Assembly (NCBI GenBank): GCA_902771785.1
Contig: CACXYH010000016.1
Span: forward strand, 1 to 38,531
Source: an uncultured Prevotellaceae bacterium
Lineage (GTDB): Bacteria; Bacteroidota; Bacteroidia; Bacteroidales; Bacteroidaceae
DNA length: 38,531 nt
Reading direction: 5' to 3'
The translations under genes were made by a program, and so were the position numbers. Shown one piece after another: positions 24,491-32,892 of this stretch (its first letter is position 1; each line of letters begins with the position of its first letter). The notes under the pieces are model-generated. The model was given only the letters and a program-made list of their open reading frames with translations. It was not told the origin of the DNA and searched no databases.

Positions 24491-27400
24491 ATGCAGAAAA
24501 GACTTTTTTTATTGGTCGCTGTGTTGCTCTCGATGACGATGAGCGCATTGGCACAGGTGACAACTTCCAGTATGGCAGGTAAGGTCGTGCTCGAAGGCTC
24601 TGATGAAGAAATCATTGGCGCTACGGTTGTGGCTGTACACGAACCTTCGGGTACGCGCTACAATGCTGTCACCAATGTGAACGGTATGTTTGCCATTCAG
24701 GGTATGCGTACTGGTGGTCCTTACAATGTAACTGTCAGTTATATCGGACACCAGACCAAGACTTTCAAGGGTATCGTCCTGCAGTTGGCAGAGACCTACA
24801 ATCTCCCTGTAACGCTCTCTGAGTCGACGACTGAACTGGAAGAAGTTGTGGTTAGCGGCAGGGCTTCGAAGTTTGCTGCCGAGAAAACGGGTGCTGCCAC
24901 CAACATCTCAACGGCACAGATTACGGCGCTGCCTACGGTGAGTCGCTCGATTACCGACCTGACCCGTCTGTCGCCTTACGGCGGCAACGGCATGACCTTC
25001 GCCGGTAGCGATGGCCGTACGGCCAACTTCACCGTCGATGGTGCCAACTTCAACAACGACTTCGGTCTGTCGGGCAATCTTCCTGGCGGCGGTAACCCCA
25101 TCTCTATCGAGGCTATCGAAGAGATGCAGGTGGTGATTGCTCCCTATGACGTGCGTCAGACCAACTTCATCGGTGGTGGTGTGAACGCCATCACGAAGTC
25201 GGGTACCAACACGTTCAAGGGTTCTGCCTATGTATACCACAAGAATGAGAACATGCGTGGCGACGCCGTGGAGCGTGAGGTCATCAACGGTGCCCGCGAG
25301 AAAGACCAGCAGACCACTTACGGCTTCACGCTGGGCGGCCCGATTCTCAAGGACAAACTCTTCTTCTTCGTCAACGGCGAAATGGTGAAGACTCCGACCG
25401 TGGCCAACCGCTGGCAGGGTGCCGACGACGATTTCCCTGCCGATCCCGAGAACTATATCTCGCGCACGACGAAGGATGACCTGAAGACCGTGTCTGACTA
25501 CGTGAGAAACAAGTATGGCTACGACACTGGCTCATACACCAGCTTCCCTGCCGACGAGGACAACTACAAGATGTTGGCCCGCATCGACTGGAACATCACC
25601 GATAAGCATCATCTGGCATTGCGCTATAACTACACGAAGAACACCCGCTGGAGCTCACCGAACGCTACGTCGATGGACGGTGGTACCCGCATGGCTGGTG
25701 CCCGCTTCTCGCAGTTCTCCATGTCGTTTGCCAACTCGATGTATTCGCAGGACAATATCGTGCATTCGTTCTCGCTCGACTTGAACAGCCGTCTGACCGA
25801 CAACCTGTCGAACCAGTTCCTGGCTACCTATACGAAGAAGGATGATATTCGCGGAACCAATTCGTCGACCTTCCCCTTCATCGATATTCTTGACGGTGCC
25901 GAGTCGCCCAACAACTACATGGCACTGGGCTATGAGCTGTTCACCTGGAACAACGCCGTTCACAATACCGTATGGAACGTGAAGGACGATATTACCTACT
26001 ATCTGGGACAGCATAAGATCATGGGTGGTATCAGCTTTGAGCACCAGATGGACGACAACATGTACATGCGTAACGGCTCTGGCTACTACCGCTATCGCTC
26101 CATGCAGGATTTCCTCACGGGTGCTACGCCTGAGGTTGTCTGCTTGACTTATGGCTACGGCGGCGAGACGGAACCGGCTGCACGTGTCACCTACAACAAG
26201 CTCGGCATCTATGCACAGGACGACTGGAACATCACCGATAAGTTTAAGCTGACGGTGGGTCTGCGTTTAGACAACCTGATGTTCGACAATAGCGACCTGC
26301 TTACCAACAATGCTATTCTTGCACTCAACTATGACCGCGGTCATATCGACACTGGTAAGTGGCCCGACAATCAGCTCATCATCTCTCCGCGTATTGGCTT
26401 CACCTACGATGTGTTTGGCGACAAGTCGCTGAAGGTGCGCGGCGGTACGGGTCTCTTCTCGGGCCGTATTCCTATGGTGTTCTTCACCAACATGCCTACT
26501 AACGGCGGTCTCGTGCAGTATCAGGCACAGCTCAATGCCAGAACCAAGGTTTGGGACGGCAAGACCAATGCTCCCACCAAGGGCTATGAGAACTACACGG
26601 GTTCCTATACGACCGACAACAACGGCAACCGCTACTTCGACATGAACCAGTTTGCCGGCGACCTCTATACTACTCCCGGTGCTCTGCAGCAGAAGCTGCT
26701 CGGCATGGGCTTCCCCGCTAACGTCACGAGCGACATGGGTACTGTGCCTTCTGCCGTGAACGGTGTCGACAAGAGCTTCAAGATGCCGCAGGTTTGGAAG
26801 TCGTCACTGGCTGTCGACTATCAGATTCCGGTGTCGTTCCCCTTCTCTGTCACTGTTGAGGGAATCTTCGCCAAGACCATCAACGATGTGTGCATCACCG
26901 ACTGGAGTATTCCTTCGGTGGGCGGCTTCGCACGCTTCAACGGTGCCGACAACCGTCCTATCTATCCTGCCGGCTACCGCACGAACGCAAAGGCCTTCGT
27001 GCTCGACAACACGTCGAAGGGCTATCAGTGGAGTGCCAACGTCACCGTGAACGCACAGCCCTGGGAGTGGATGAGCCTGATGGCTGCCTATACCCACACG
27101 GCTAAGAAGGAGATTACGGGCATGCCCGGCTCGGCTGCCGAGAGTGCATTCACCTATGTTCCCACCGTCGAGGGTCCGAACAACATCCGTCTGCACAACG
27201 CTGCCAACCTGACGCCCGACCGTTTCGTGGCTAATGCTACGCTCCACGACAAGAGCGGCAACCACTTCTCGTTCATCTACGAGGCATGGCGCGGTGGCTA
27301 CAACTACAGCTACATGATGGCTAACGACATCAACAGCGATGGCTACAATTACGACGCTGTCTACGTGCCCACCGATGCTGAGGTGGCTAACGGCCAATTC

Positions 27401-27829
27401 CGCTTCGTGAGCGACGACGACAAGACGCGCTTCATGGACTTCGTCCACAACGACGACTATCTGAAGGACCGCCAGGGTGAATACACCGAGGCATACTCTG
27501 TCTACAATCCTTGGGTGCACCGCGTAGACTTCAGCTACAAGCACGACTTCACCTTCAACGTGGGTAAGACCAAGCACACGCTGCAGCTCTCGGCCGACAT
27601 CAAGAACGTGCTCAACCTCTTCAACTCGTCGTGGGGCGTGTCGAAGTACCTCAATCCTGCCATCGGTCAGGAGGCACGCATCCTGAAGTATGAAGGCGTC
27701 GATGCTCAGGGCTATGCCACCTTCTCTACGCCCAGCGCTATTAACGGCAGCACCAAGACCTTCATCCCCAACAAGGAGCTGGGCCAGTGCTGGTATGCCT
27801 CTATCGGTGTTAAGTACATCTTTAATTAA
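24491..27829 (+). CDS. Oar-type TonB-dependent receptor with carboxypeptidase-like domain
   Basis: A 1112-residue outer-membrane receptor. In order: signal peptide (MQKRLFLLVAVLLSMTMSALA), a carboxypeptidase-regulatory-like domain at about 25-105 (GKVVLEGSDEEIIGATVVAV ... YNVTVSYIGHQTKTF), a TonB box-like ELEEVVVSGRAS, a plug at about 125-250 (SITDLTRLSPYGGNGMTFAG; NFIGGGVNAITKSGTNTFKG), and a beta-barrel ending in WYASIGVKYIFN. The plug composition matches Oar-like receptors rather than SusC. It is followed after 28 bp by a lipoprotein with BACON-like and OB-like folds, a SusD-independent pairing. The ligand is unknown; protein, peptide or nucleic-acid uptake has been proposed for relatives. 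Confidence 0.9.
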   Translation: MQKRLFLLVAVLLSMTMSALAQVTTSSMAGKVVLEGSDEEIIGATVVAVHEPSGTRYNAVTNVNGMFAIQGMRTGGPYNVTVSYIGHQTKTFKGIVLQLAETYNLPVTLSESTTELEEVVVSGRASKFAAEKTGAATNISTAQITALPTVSRSITDLTRLSPYGGNGMTFAGSDGRTANFTVDGANFNNDFGLSGNLPGGGNPISIEAIEEMQVVIAPYDVRQTNFIGGGVNAITKSGTNTFKGSAYVYHKNENMRGDAVEREVINGAREKDQQTTYGFTLGGPILKDKLFFFVNGEMVKTPTVANRWQGADDDFPADPENYISRTTKDDLKTVSDYVRNKYGYDTGSYTSFPADEDNYKMLARIDWNITDKHHLALRYNYTKNTRWSSPNATSMDGGTRMAGARFSQFSMSFANSMYSQDNIVHSFSLDLNSRLTDNLSNQFLATYTKKDDIRGTNSSTFPFIDILDGAESPNNYMALGYELFTWNNAVHNTVWNVKDDITYYLGQHKIMGGISFEHQMDDNMYMRNGSGYYRYRSMQDFLTGATPEVVCLTYGYGGETEPAARVTYNKLGIYAQDDWNITDKFKLTVGLRLDNLMFDNSDLLTNNAILALNYDRGHIDTGKWPDNQLIISPRIGFTYDVFGDKSLKVRGGTGLFSGRIPMVFFTNMPTNGGLVQYQAQLNARTKVWDGKTNAPTKGYENYTGSYTTDNNGNRYFDMNQFAGDLYTTPGALQQKLLGMGFPANVTSDMGTVPSAVNGVDKSFKMPQVWKSSLAVDYQIPVSFPFSVTVEGIFAKTINDVCITDWSIPSVGGFARFNGADNRPIYPAGYRTNAKAFVLDNTSKGYQWSANVTVNAQPWEWMSLMAAYTHTAKKEITGMPGSAAESAFTYVPTVEGPNNIRLHNAANLTPDRFVANATLHDKSGNHFSFIYEAWRGGYNYSYMMANDINSDGYNYDAVYVPTDAEVANGQFRFVSDDDKTRFMDFVHNDDYLKDRQGEYTEAYSVYNPWVHRVDFSYKHDFTFNVGKTKHTLQLSADIKNVLNLFNSSWGVSKYLNPAIGQEARILKYEGVDAQGYATFSTPSAINGSTKTFIPNKELGQCWYASIGVKYIFN

Positions 27830-27857
27830 GGTTTAAGAATTTTAGAACAAAGAAGAT

Positions 27858-29438
27858 ATGAAACTAAAGTATATTATTCCGTCGGTCGTGGCTGTTGTGG
27901 CAGCCATGTTCACAGGCTGTTCCGATGATAACGACCCCACCTACTTCAGCGAGGTACGCGTATCTGAGTCGTACGTATCTATTCCGCAGGATGGTGGTTC
28001 TGCTACCATCACCATCGATGCATCGTCTGACTGGGCTTTCGCTACTCAGAAGTGGATTGCAGGCAAGGATACGACCGTAGCCGCTGCTCCTAAGTGGCTC
28101 ACCATTACTCCTACCAGCGGTGCTGCCGGAAAGGCTGAAATCAGCTTCTCTGCTGATAAGACCCTCGATGGTCGCACGGTGGAACTGTTCATTGAGTGCG
28201 CTGGCAAGACGCAGCACATCACCGTCATCCAGGGCCTCTCTACGGTCTCTAATGCTACTTGCGCCGAGGTCATTGCAGGTCCTGACTCTAAGACCTATCG
28301 CGTGACGGGTACGGTTACCGGCATTGCCAATACGACTTACGGCAACTGGTATCTGAATGATGGAACTGGCGAAATCTATATCTACGGCACGCTCGACGCT
28401 AAGGGCGCTACCAAGAACTTCAGCAGCTGGGGTCTCGAGGTGGGCGACGAGATTACGGTCGAGGGTCCGAAGACGACCTACAATGGTACTGTCGAGCTGG
28501 TGGACGTCACCGTCGTCAATATCAACAAGTCGCTCATCAAGGTCGACTCTCTGAGCACTACCGAAGCGCTGCCTGTTGAGGGTGGCCTGATTACGGCTTA
28601 TCTCTCGTGCAAGGGCAAGACGGGCATCAACTGTGTGCTGCCCGACGATGCCGACTGGCTCAGCGTGGTAGGTCTGGAAGGTGGCGACAATGCCAAGGTT
28701 ATTTTCCGCGCTGCTCCTAATGAGGGTGGCGACCGAGAGACTACCATTACCTTCAGCACCAGCGACGGCAAGAAGAACTACACTTCTCAGTGCACCATCT
28801 CGCAGAAGGGTGCTATCGTTGAGTGCAGCGTTGCCGACTTCCTCGCTGCCGAAGTAGGAAATACGCAGTATCGTCTGACGGGTGTCATCACTCGCGTGGC
28901 TAAGGCCGAATATGGTAACGTCTACATCCGCGACTGGTCGGGTGAGGCTTATGTCTATGGCATCGGTGCGAAGGGCGACTTCGAGAAGCTGGGCCTGAAG
29001 GAGGGCGACATCGTTACCCTCGTTGGTAAGCGTGCTGCTTACAAGGATTCTCCTCAGATGGGTGGCGGACAGTATGAGAGCCACATCAGCGTCACCGACG
29101 TGACCCTGGCTGAGTTCCTGGCCCTGCCTGACTCTAAGACCGCATACTACCGTGTCACTGGTACCGTGAAGGATCTGCTCGGTAGCAATGGTAAGGAGAA
29201 CGCCTATGGCAACCTGCACCTCACTGATGGTGAGAATGAGCTCTACGTCTATGGCTGCTATCCTGGCTATGGCGCTACCGGCGATGCCCGTAAGAACTTC
29301 ATCACGACGGCTGGCATTGAGGTGGGCGACAAGCTGACCATGATTGGCTACAAAGATACGTATAAGAAACCAGGTCAGGAAGACCTGATTGAGCTTTGCG
29401 GCGGTATCTACTTCTCTCACGAGAAGGCTGCCGAGTAA
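27858..29438 (+). CDS. Surface lipoprotein with BACON-like and repeated OB-like domains
   Basis: A 526-residue lipoprotein (lipobox MFTGC, Cys21, then SDDND, a possible surface-export signal). After it come two all-beta BACON-like segments, about 30-125 (VSIPQDGGSATITIDASSDW ... PKWLTITPTSGAAG) and about 235-320 (LPVEGGLITAYLSCKGKTGI ... TISQKG). They alternate with three similar OB-fold-like repeats starting near 135, 325 and 425, each with the pattern YRVTG.V ... YGN.Y..D.(.)GE.YVYG ... GD..T..G. Such OB-like repeats are known in secreted Bacteroidota nucleases and binding proteins, but no nuclease motif is visible. Cotranscription with the Oar-type receptor suggests it is that receptor's surface partner. 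A terminator follows. Confidence 0.82.
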   Translation: MKLKYIIPSVVAVVAAMFTGCSDDNDPTYFSEVRVSESYVSIPQDGGSATITIDASSDWAFATQKWIAGKDTTVAAAPKWLTITPTSGAAGKAEISFSADKTLDGRTVELFIECAGKTQHITVIQGLSTVSNATCAEVIAGPDSKTYRVTGTVTGIANTTYGNWYLNDGTGEIYIYGTLDAKGATKNFSSWGLEVGDEITVEGPKTTYNGTVELVDVTVVNINKSLIKVDSLSTTEALPVEGGLITAYLSCKGKTGINCVLPDDADWLSVVGLEGGDNAKVIFRAAPNEGGDRETTITFSTSDGKKNYTSQCTISQKGAIVECSVADFLAAEVGNTQYRLTGVITRVAKAEYGNVYIRDWSGEAYVYGIGAKGDFEKLGLKEGDIVTLVGKRAAYKDSPQMGGGQYESHISVTDVTLAEFLALPDSKTAYYRVTGTVKDLLGSNGKENAYGNLHLTDGENELYVYGCYPGYGATGDARKNFITTAGIEVGDKLTMIGYKDTYKKPGQEDLIELCGGIYFSHEKAAE

Positions 29439-29463
29439 AGGCTCAACAGTTGAACCAAAAAAG

Positions 29464-29495
29464 CCGGGCTTCCCTCAGCGAAGTCCGGTTTTTTT
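29464..29495 (+). terminator. Intrinsic terminator after the OB/BACON lipoprotein gene
   Basis: CCGGGCTT (29464-29471) pairs with AAGTCCGG (29481-29488), one G-T pair, followed by seven T residues. Confidence 0.88.
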
Positions 29496-29536
29496 GTGCC
29501 TACTTATCGCAAGCACACCTCTTTTCGCCATTCCTT

Positions 29537-29818
29537 CAAGCGGCACTTTAGCCACCTTCAAGCGGTACTTTAGCCACCTTCAAGCGGCACTTTAGCCTCC
29601 TTCAAGCGGCACTTCAGCCCCCTTCAAGCGGCACTTCAGCCTCCCTCAAGCGGCACTTCAGCCCCCTTCAAGCGGCACTTCAGCCCCCTTCAAGCGGCAC
29701 TTTAGCCTCCCTCAAGCTGCACTTTAGCCCCCTTCAAGCGGCACTTTAGCCACCCTCAAGCGGCACTTTAGCCCCCTTCAAGCGGCACTTCAGCCTCCCT
29801 CAAGCGGCACTTTAGTCT
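29537..29818. repeat. 22-bp tandem repeat array, 13 units (type A)
   Basis: Thirteen units start every 22 bp from 29537 to 29801; the last is truncated to 18 bp. The consensus begins CAAGCGGCACTTTAGCC and ends in a variable C/A/T-rich part (ACCTT, TCCTT, CCCTT or TCCCT). Variation is mostly T/C at one position (TTTAG or TTCAG) and in the 5-base end. There are no spacers, so it is not CRISPR. A 22-bp unit cannot hold one reading frame, so it is not a coding repeat. It sits between two terminators facing each other. Confidence 0.95.
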
Positions 29819-29950
29819 CGAGCCGGCAGTTCGTGAGCCTCGAGCCGGCAGTTCGTCAGCCTCGAGCCGGCAGTTCGTGAGCCTCGAGCCGGCAGTTCGT
29901 CAGCCTCGAACCGGTAGTTCGTCGGCCTCGAGCCGGTGGCATAGCCAAAG
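29819..29950. repeat. 22-bp tandem repeat array, 6 units (type B)
   Basis: Six units start at 29819, 29841, 29863, 29885, 29907 and 29929, each beginning CGAGCCGGCAGTTCGT. Units alternate GTGAGCCT and GTCAGCCT in the first four. The unit is different from type A but has the same 22-bp length and a related layout. CTCGAG and GCCGGC palindromes recur. The last unit decays after CGAGCCGGTGG. Confidence 0.93.
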
Positions 29951-29953
29951 AAA

Positions 29954-29985
29954 GAAGGTCACTTTGCTCGCGCAAAATGACCTTC
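29954..29985 (-). terminator. Terminator-like hairpin after the LysM-M23 gene
   Basis: GAAGGTCA (29954-29961) pairs with TGACCTTC (29978-29985), and after one mismatch TTTGC pairs with GCAAA around TCGC. On the minus strand it is followed by the T-rich TTCTTTCTTT, so it serves the minus-strand gene ending at 30031. Confidence 0.75.
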
Positions 29986-30030
29986 GGGGATGAAATTAAA
30001 AAACTTTATAATATAGTGGGGAAAAACTTC

Positions 30031-30984
30031 TTAGCTGTACTTCAGAATCTGACCGGGACGCAGACGGGTGGTCTTGCTGATACGGTTGAGCTTGCAAAGC
30101 GAAGCAACGGTGGTGCCGCGCTTGCGGGCAATCGACGACAGCGTCTCGCCCTTCTTCACCTTATGGTAGCGAGTGCTGTGCTCAGCAAACTGGCGCTGCT
30201 GACCAGTCTGATAGTTCTTGCCTACGTTGGTGCTGTTCACGTCGGCAGGGTCGTAGCCATTGTTGGCGTTGGCACCGCGAGCACGGTTGGCTGCCAGCGA
30301 CTCACGCTCATACGTACGCTTGTGGAACACATAGTAGTCGCCCACCACGTCCTGGTTCTTGAAGTCGAACATCAGGGCGGGGTTCAGGGCTACGCCGCAG
30401 AGGCGGGTCTCGAAGTGCAGGTGCGAGCCGGTGCTGCGTCCGGTGTTGCCACCCAGACCAATGGGTTCGCCGGCGCGTACATCCTGATTCTCGTGTACCA
30501 GGTGCTTCGACATGTGTCCGTAGATAGTTTCCAGTCCGTTGTGGTGACGAATGACTACGTAGTTGCCGTAGCCTTTCGGCTCATAGCGCACGATGCGTAT
30601 CTTTCCGCTAAAGGCAGCACGGATGGTGTCGCCTACATATACCTTAATATCCAGTCCCTTGTGCTGACGTCCCCAGCGAGCACCGAAGTTCGAGGTGATT
30701 ACTCGGCTTGGTGTGGGCATGTGGAAGTCGCGGAGGTCAATACGGAAAGAGTCGGGGAGGGATGTCGGTTGGTGTGCATACACGTTGTTCCAGTCTTGGT
30801 AGAGGCTGGCTGCCGGCGATGCTAATTCTTCAGCTTCAATCAGGCTGCGCAGAGCGATGGAGTCTACCGCTTTCATTTTGCGGTCGATAGGTGCCTGATT
30901 AGCCAGCAGGTCTTGTGCAGTTGCGGGTGCAACGGCAAGGAACGAGATGGCTACCAGTGCCATTTTCTTCATTTTCTTAATCAT
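30031..30984 (-). CDS. Secreted M23 metallopeptidase with C-terminal LysM domain
   Basis: A 317-residue exported peptidoglycan endopeptidase-type protein. The signal peptide is MIKKMKKMALVAISFLAVAP...ATAQ. The M23/lysostaphin domain spans about 95-205, with Zn ligands in HKGLD (near 110) and in the HLHFE motif (near 189), plus GNTGRSTGS. The LysM domain at about 268-316 (YHKVKKGETLSSIARKRGTT) binds peptidoglycan. Both Zn motifs look intact, so it is probably active. Starts at 30987 and 30972 are alternatives; longer in-frame codons upstream lie in the leader or promoter. It has its own promoter at 31083-31090 and an upstream element shared with the NlpC/P60 operon. Confidence 0.9.
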   Translation of the reverse strand: MIKKMKKMALVAISFLAVAPATAQDLLANQAPIDRKMKAVDSIALRSLIEAEELASPAASLYQDWNNVYAHQPTSLPDSFRIDLRDFHMPTPSRVITSNFGARWGRQHKGLDIKVYVGDTIRAAFSGKIRIVRYEPKGYGNYVVIRHHNGLETIYGHMSKHLVHENQDVRAGEPIGLGGNTGRSTGSHLHFETRLCGVALNPALMFDFKNQDVVGDYYVFHKRTYERESLAANRARGANANNGYDPADVNSTNVGKNYQTGQQRQFAEHSTRYHKVKKGETLSSIARKRGTTVASLCKLNRISKTTRLRPGQILKYS

Positions 30985-31082
30985 CATACCTGTTATTTGT
31001 CTGTTAATAAAATTCGTTTCTAGGTTCTTGATCACGCAGTTCATTACAATCCAATGATGCTGCAACAAGTAAAAGAACGGTG

Positions 31083-31090
31083 CAAAGTTA
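31083..31090 (-). promoter_or_regulatory. -7 box (TAACTTTG) of the LysM-M23 gene
   Basis: On the minus strand TAACTTTG reads from 31090 to 31083, with TTTC 20 bp upstream. It implies a leader of roughly 90 nt. Confidence 0.65.
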
Positions 31091-31132
31091 CAAAAAAATG
31101 TCGAAGCAACGAAAGAAGAAGGCAAAATTTGC

Positions 31133-31162
31133 GTACTTTTAACACTTAAAGGTTTGAGTGTT
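31133..31162 (-). promoter_or_regulatory. Shared inverted-repeat element, copy 1 (LysM-M23 promoter)
   Basis: On the minus strand: TTAACACT, a 10-nt centre, then AGTGTTAAAAGTAC. It ends 42 bp upstream of the -7 box. A near-identical element lies at 32863-32892. The conserved AAAGTAC tail outside the stem, and the absence of a following T-run, argue for an operator rather than a terminator. Confidence 0.5.
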
Positions 31163-31183
31163 AATTGGCTGCAAGCGTTTTTC

Positions 31184-32212
31184 TTACTTGAACCAGATGT
31201 TTCCGTCGTCGTCTATTCTTGCCTGGCTGTTGGGTACGTCGGTCTCGCTGAGCATCTTGATTTCGCGGGCAACGCTCTTGTTTTTGTCCAGTCGCGGGCC
31301 GATGCCGCGCTGCTGGATGAAGGAGTGGATCTTACCCTTCATGAAAGCGCCGTCGTCGTCGATGGTCAGTGTGATGATGGGGGCGTAGCCCGAAATACCG
31401 GTCAGGCTGACGCTGTAGGTGGTACAGAAATTGCCTAAGCTGTAGGCAATGAAGCGTCCTTTGTATACTTCGGCAGCGCGCACGACGTGAGGACCGTGTC
31501 CGTAGACGATGTCGGCACCGTGGTCAATGCAGAAGTGGGCCATCTGGCGCAGCGAGCCTCGGTTCTCGCCCAGGAAGCTCTCCTGTCCTTGCGGCAGGTG
31601 GTTCTTCGTGCGGCCCTCGGCTCCTCCGTGGAACGATACGATGACGATGTCGCAGCGACTGACGAGGTCGTCGACGATGCGGCCCACGACGTTCAGGTCG
31701 GTATGCTTCAGCGTGTAGCTGTTGTGTCCGAAGGCGCAGATGCCTATTGTCTTGCCTTTGCGCTCGATGACGGCGCTCTCCACGCGGCCTTCGATGCCGG
31801 CATAGAGGATGCCCTGCTGCTGCAGCACGCGTTCGGTCGACAGGATGCCTTCGGTGCCGAAGTCGTTGGCGTGGTTGTTGGCCATGCTCAGGAAGTCGTA
31901 GCCGGCCTCGCTCAGCAAGTGGCCGTAGCTGGTGGGTGTGCGGAAGGAGTAGCTGTTTGGTCCGCTGCCCTTGGTGCTTTTGCCGCCGTCGCAGAGCGTA
32001 CCCTCCAGGTTGCCTACGGTCAGGTCGGTACTGGTCAGGATGGGCAGTGCGTCGCGAAAGATGTCGCGTCCGTCGTTGGCCGGCAGCATCACGCTGGGGT
32101 AGGTCGTACCCATCATGATGTCGCCCGTCATGGCGATGGTCAGCGTGTCGGCATGGCTGCTGAGTGTGCAGCATGCCGTGAGCAGCAAGCTAAGCAGTAG
32201 TTTCTTCTTCAT
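31184..32212 (-). CDS. CapA family (PGA_cap) metallophosphatase-like lipoprotein
   Basis: A 342-residue exported protein of the CapA/PgsA family (calcineurin-like fold), first known from poly-gamma-glutamate capsule synthesis but widespread with unknown substrates. Motifs: TGDIMMG (29-35), GNLEGTL, MANNHANDFG, SFHGGAE and GHGPHVV, which together supply the metal ligands. The N-terminus has LLLTAC, a possible lipobox with Cys14. It overlaps the upstream NlpC/P60 gene by four bases (ATGA), so translation is coupled. No other capsule gene is nearby, so a role in cell-wall or envelope turnover seems more likely than polyglutamate synthesis. Confidence 0.88.
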   Translation of the reverse strand: MKKKLLLSLLLTACCTLSSHADTLTIAMTGDIMMGTTYPSVMLPANDGRDIFRDALPILTSTDLTVGNLEGTLCDGGKSTKGSGPNSYSFRTPTSYGHLLSEAGYDFLSMANNHANDFGTEGILSTERVLQQQGILYAGIEGRVESAVIERKGKTIGICAFGHNSYTLKHTDLNVVGRIVDDLVSRCDIVIVSFHGGAEGRTKNHLPQGQESFLGENRGSLRQMAHFCIDHGADIVYGHGPHVVRAAEVYKGRFIAYSLGNFCTTYSVSLTGISGYAPIITLTIDDDGAFMKGKIHSFIQQRGIGPRLDKNKSVAREIKMLSETDVPNSQARIDDDGNIWFK

Positions 32213-32772
32213 GGCTCCAGCTTTACGCGTCGCAGTCCGATGTACCGGCGTGTGTAGTTGGCCTCGGTCGACTGACTGAGCTTCACGCCGTTGTAGCTGC
32301 TGGCATGGATGAACGAGAAATTATGGGTCAGGGGGTCAACGTCGACCACGATTCCTACGTGGCCCACCTTGCCGCCTGAGTGCGGACTGGTAAAGAACAC
32401 CAGGTCGCCGGTCTGCACCTCACTCCGCTTGATGGGAATGTTGCGTGCATACTGGTCGCGCGAGGAAGCTCCGATGAATACGTTCGTGCACTGTTTGTAG
32501 ACGTAGCTCGTGAAGCCCGAGCAGTCGAACGCGTTGGGACCCTTGCTGCCGCTGCGGTAGCGGGCTCCTAAGTGCGAGAAGGCCTCGTTCATGAGGTTCT
32601 CGGCAAGTATATAGTCGGTGTCGTAATTGTCGCTGTCATAGTACAGGAAGTCGAAGTTGCCAATCTCTTCTTCCTCCTCTTCCTTGTCGTACAAGGGCGC
32701 ATTGCTCTTGCCGGTTGCCATATCGGCAGCGGAGAGCATCATCAGTAAAGCACAAAGAAAAATCTTCTTCAT
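32209..32772 (-). CDS. Secreted NlpC/P60 family peptidase
   Basis: A 187-residue exported protein with a signal peptide (MKKIFLCALLMMLSAADMATG) and a short acidic linker (DKEEEEEEIGNFDF). A papain-like NlpC/P60 domain spans about 58-185. The catalytic Cys is in NAFDCSGF (C84), the His in GKVGHVGIV, and a third polar residue in FIHASS. Such enzymes cut peptide cross-links in peptidoglycan. The start at 32772 follows the promoter at 32819-32812. It overlaps capA by ATGA. Together with the LysM-M23 gene it shares an upstream inverted-repeat element. Confidence 0.9.
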   Translation of the reverse strand: MKKIFLCALLMMLSAADMATGKSNAPLYDKEEEEEEIGNFDFLYYDSDNYDTDYILAENLMNEAFSHLGARYRSGSKGPNAFDCSGFTSYVYKQCTNVFIGASSRDQYARNIPIKRSEVQTGDLVFFTSPHSGGKVGHVGIVVDVDPLTHNFSFIHASSYNGVKLSQSTEANYTRRYIGLRRVKLEP

Positions 32773-32811
32773 TTTTGGTAAATAATTGTTCCGGATTGGT
32801 AAAAGTGATTG

Positions 32812-32819
32812 CAAAGTTA
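32812..32819 (-). promoter_or_regulatory. -7 box (TAACTTTG) of the nlpC/P60-capA operon
   Basis: TAACTTTG on the minus strand (32819-32812), about 40 nt before the ATG at 32772. No good -33 TTTG is seen, so the promoter may need an activator. Confidence 0.65.
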
Positions 32820-32862
32820 CAAAAAATATGCGGGGCATCCTGCCTATGCCGTTATCTTTTGT

Positions 32863-32892
32863 GTACTTTTAACACTTGCTTGCTGAAGTGTT
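32863..32892 (-). promoter_or_regulatory. Shared inverted-repeat element, copy 2 (nlpC/P60-capA promoter)
   Basis: On the minus strand: TTAACACTT, an 8-nt centre, then AAGTGTTAAAAGTAC. It ends 43 bp upstream of the -7 box and overlaps the last codon and stop of recG. It is the counterpart of 31133-31162. Confidence 0.5.

Noticed and set aside
27864-29420. Long minus-strand open frame (about 518 codons) opposite the OB/BACON lipoprotein
   Set aside because: It is the antisense shadow of a well-supported gene, has no promoter, and its translation is low-complexity-like with no recognisable domain.
29537-29950. CRISPR array
   Set aside because: Units are contiguous 22-mers without unique spacers, and no cas genes are present. 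VapD is Cas2-like in fold but belongs to another family.
31133-31162. Intrinsic terminator of capA
   Set aside because: A stem is present, but no T-run follows on the minus strand, and the conserved flank plus the matching copy at 32863-32892 point to a regulatory site.
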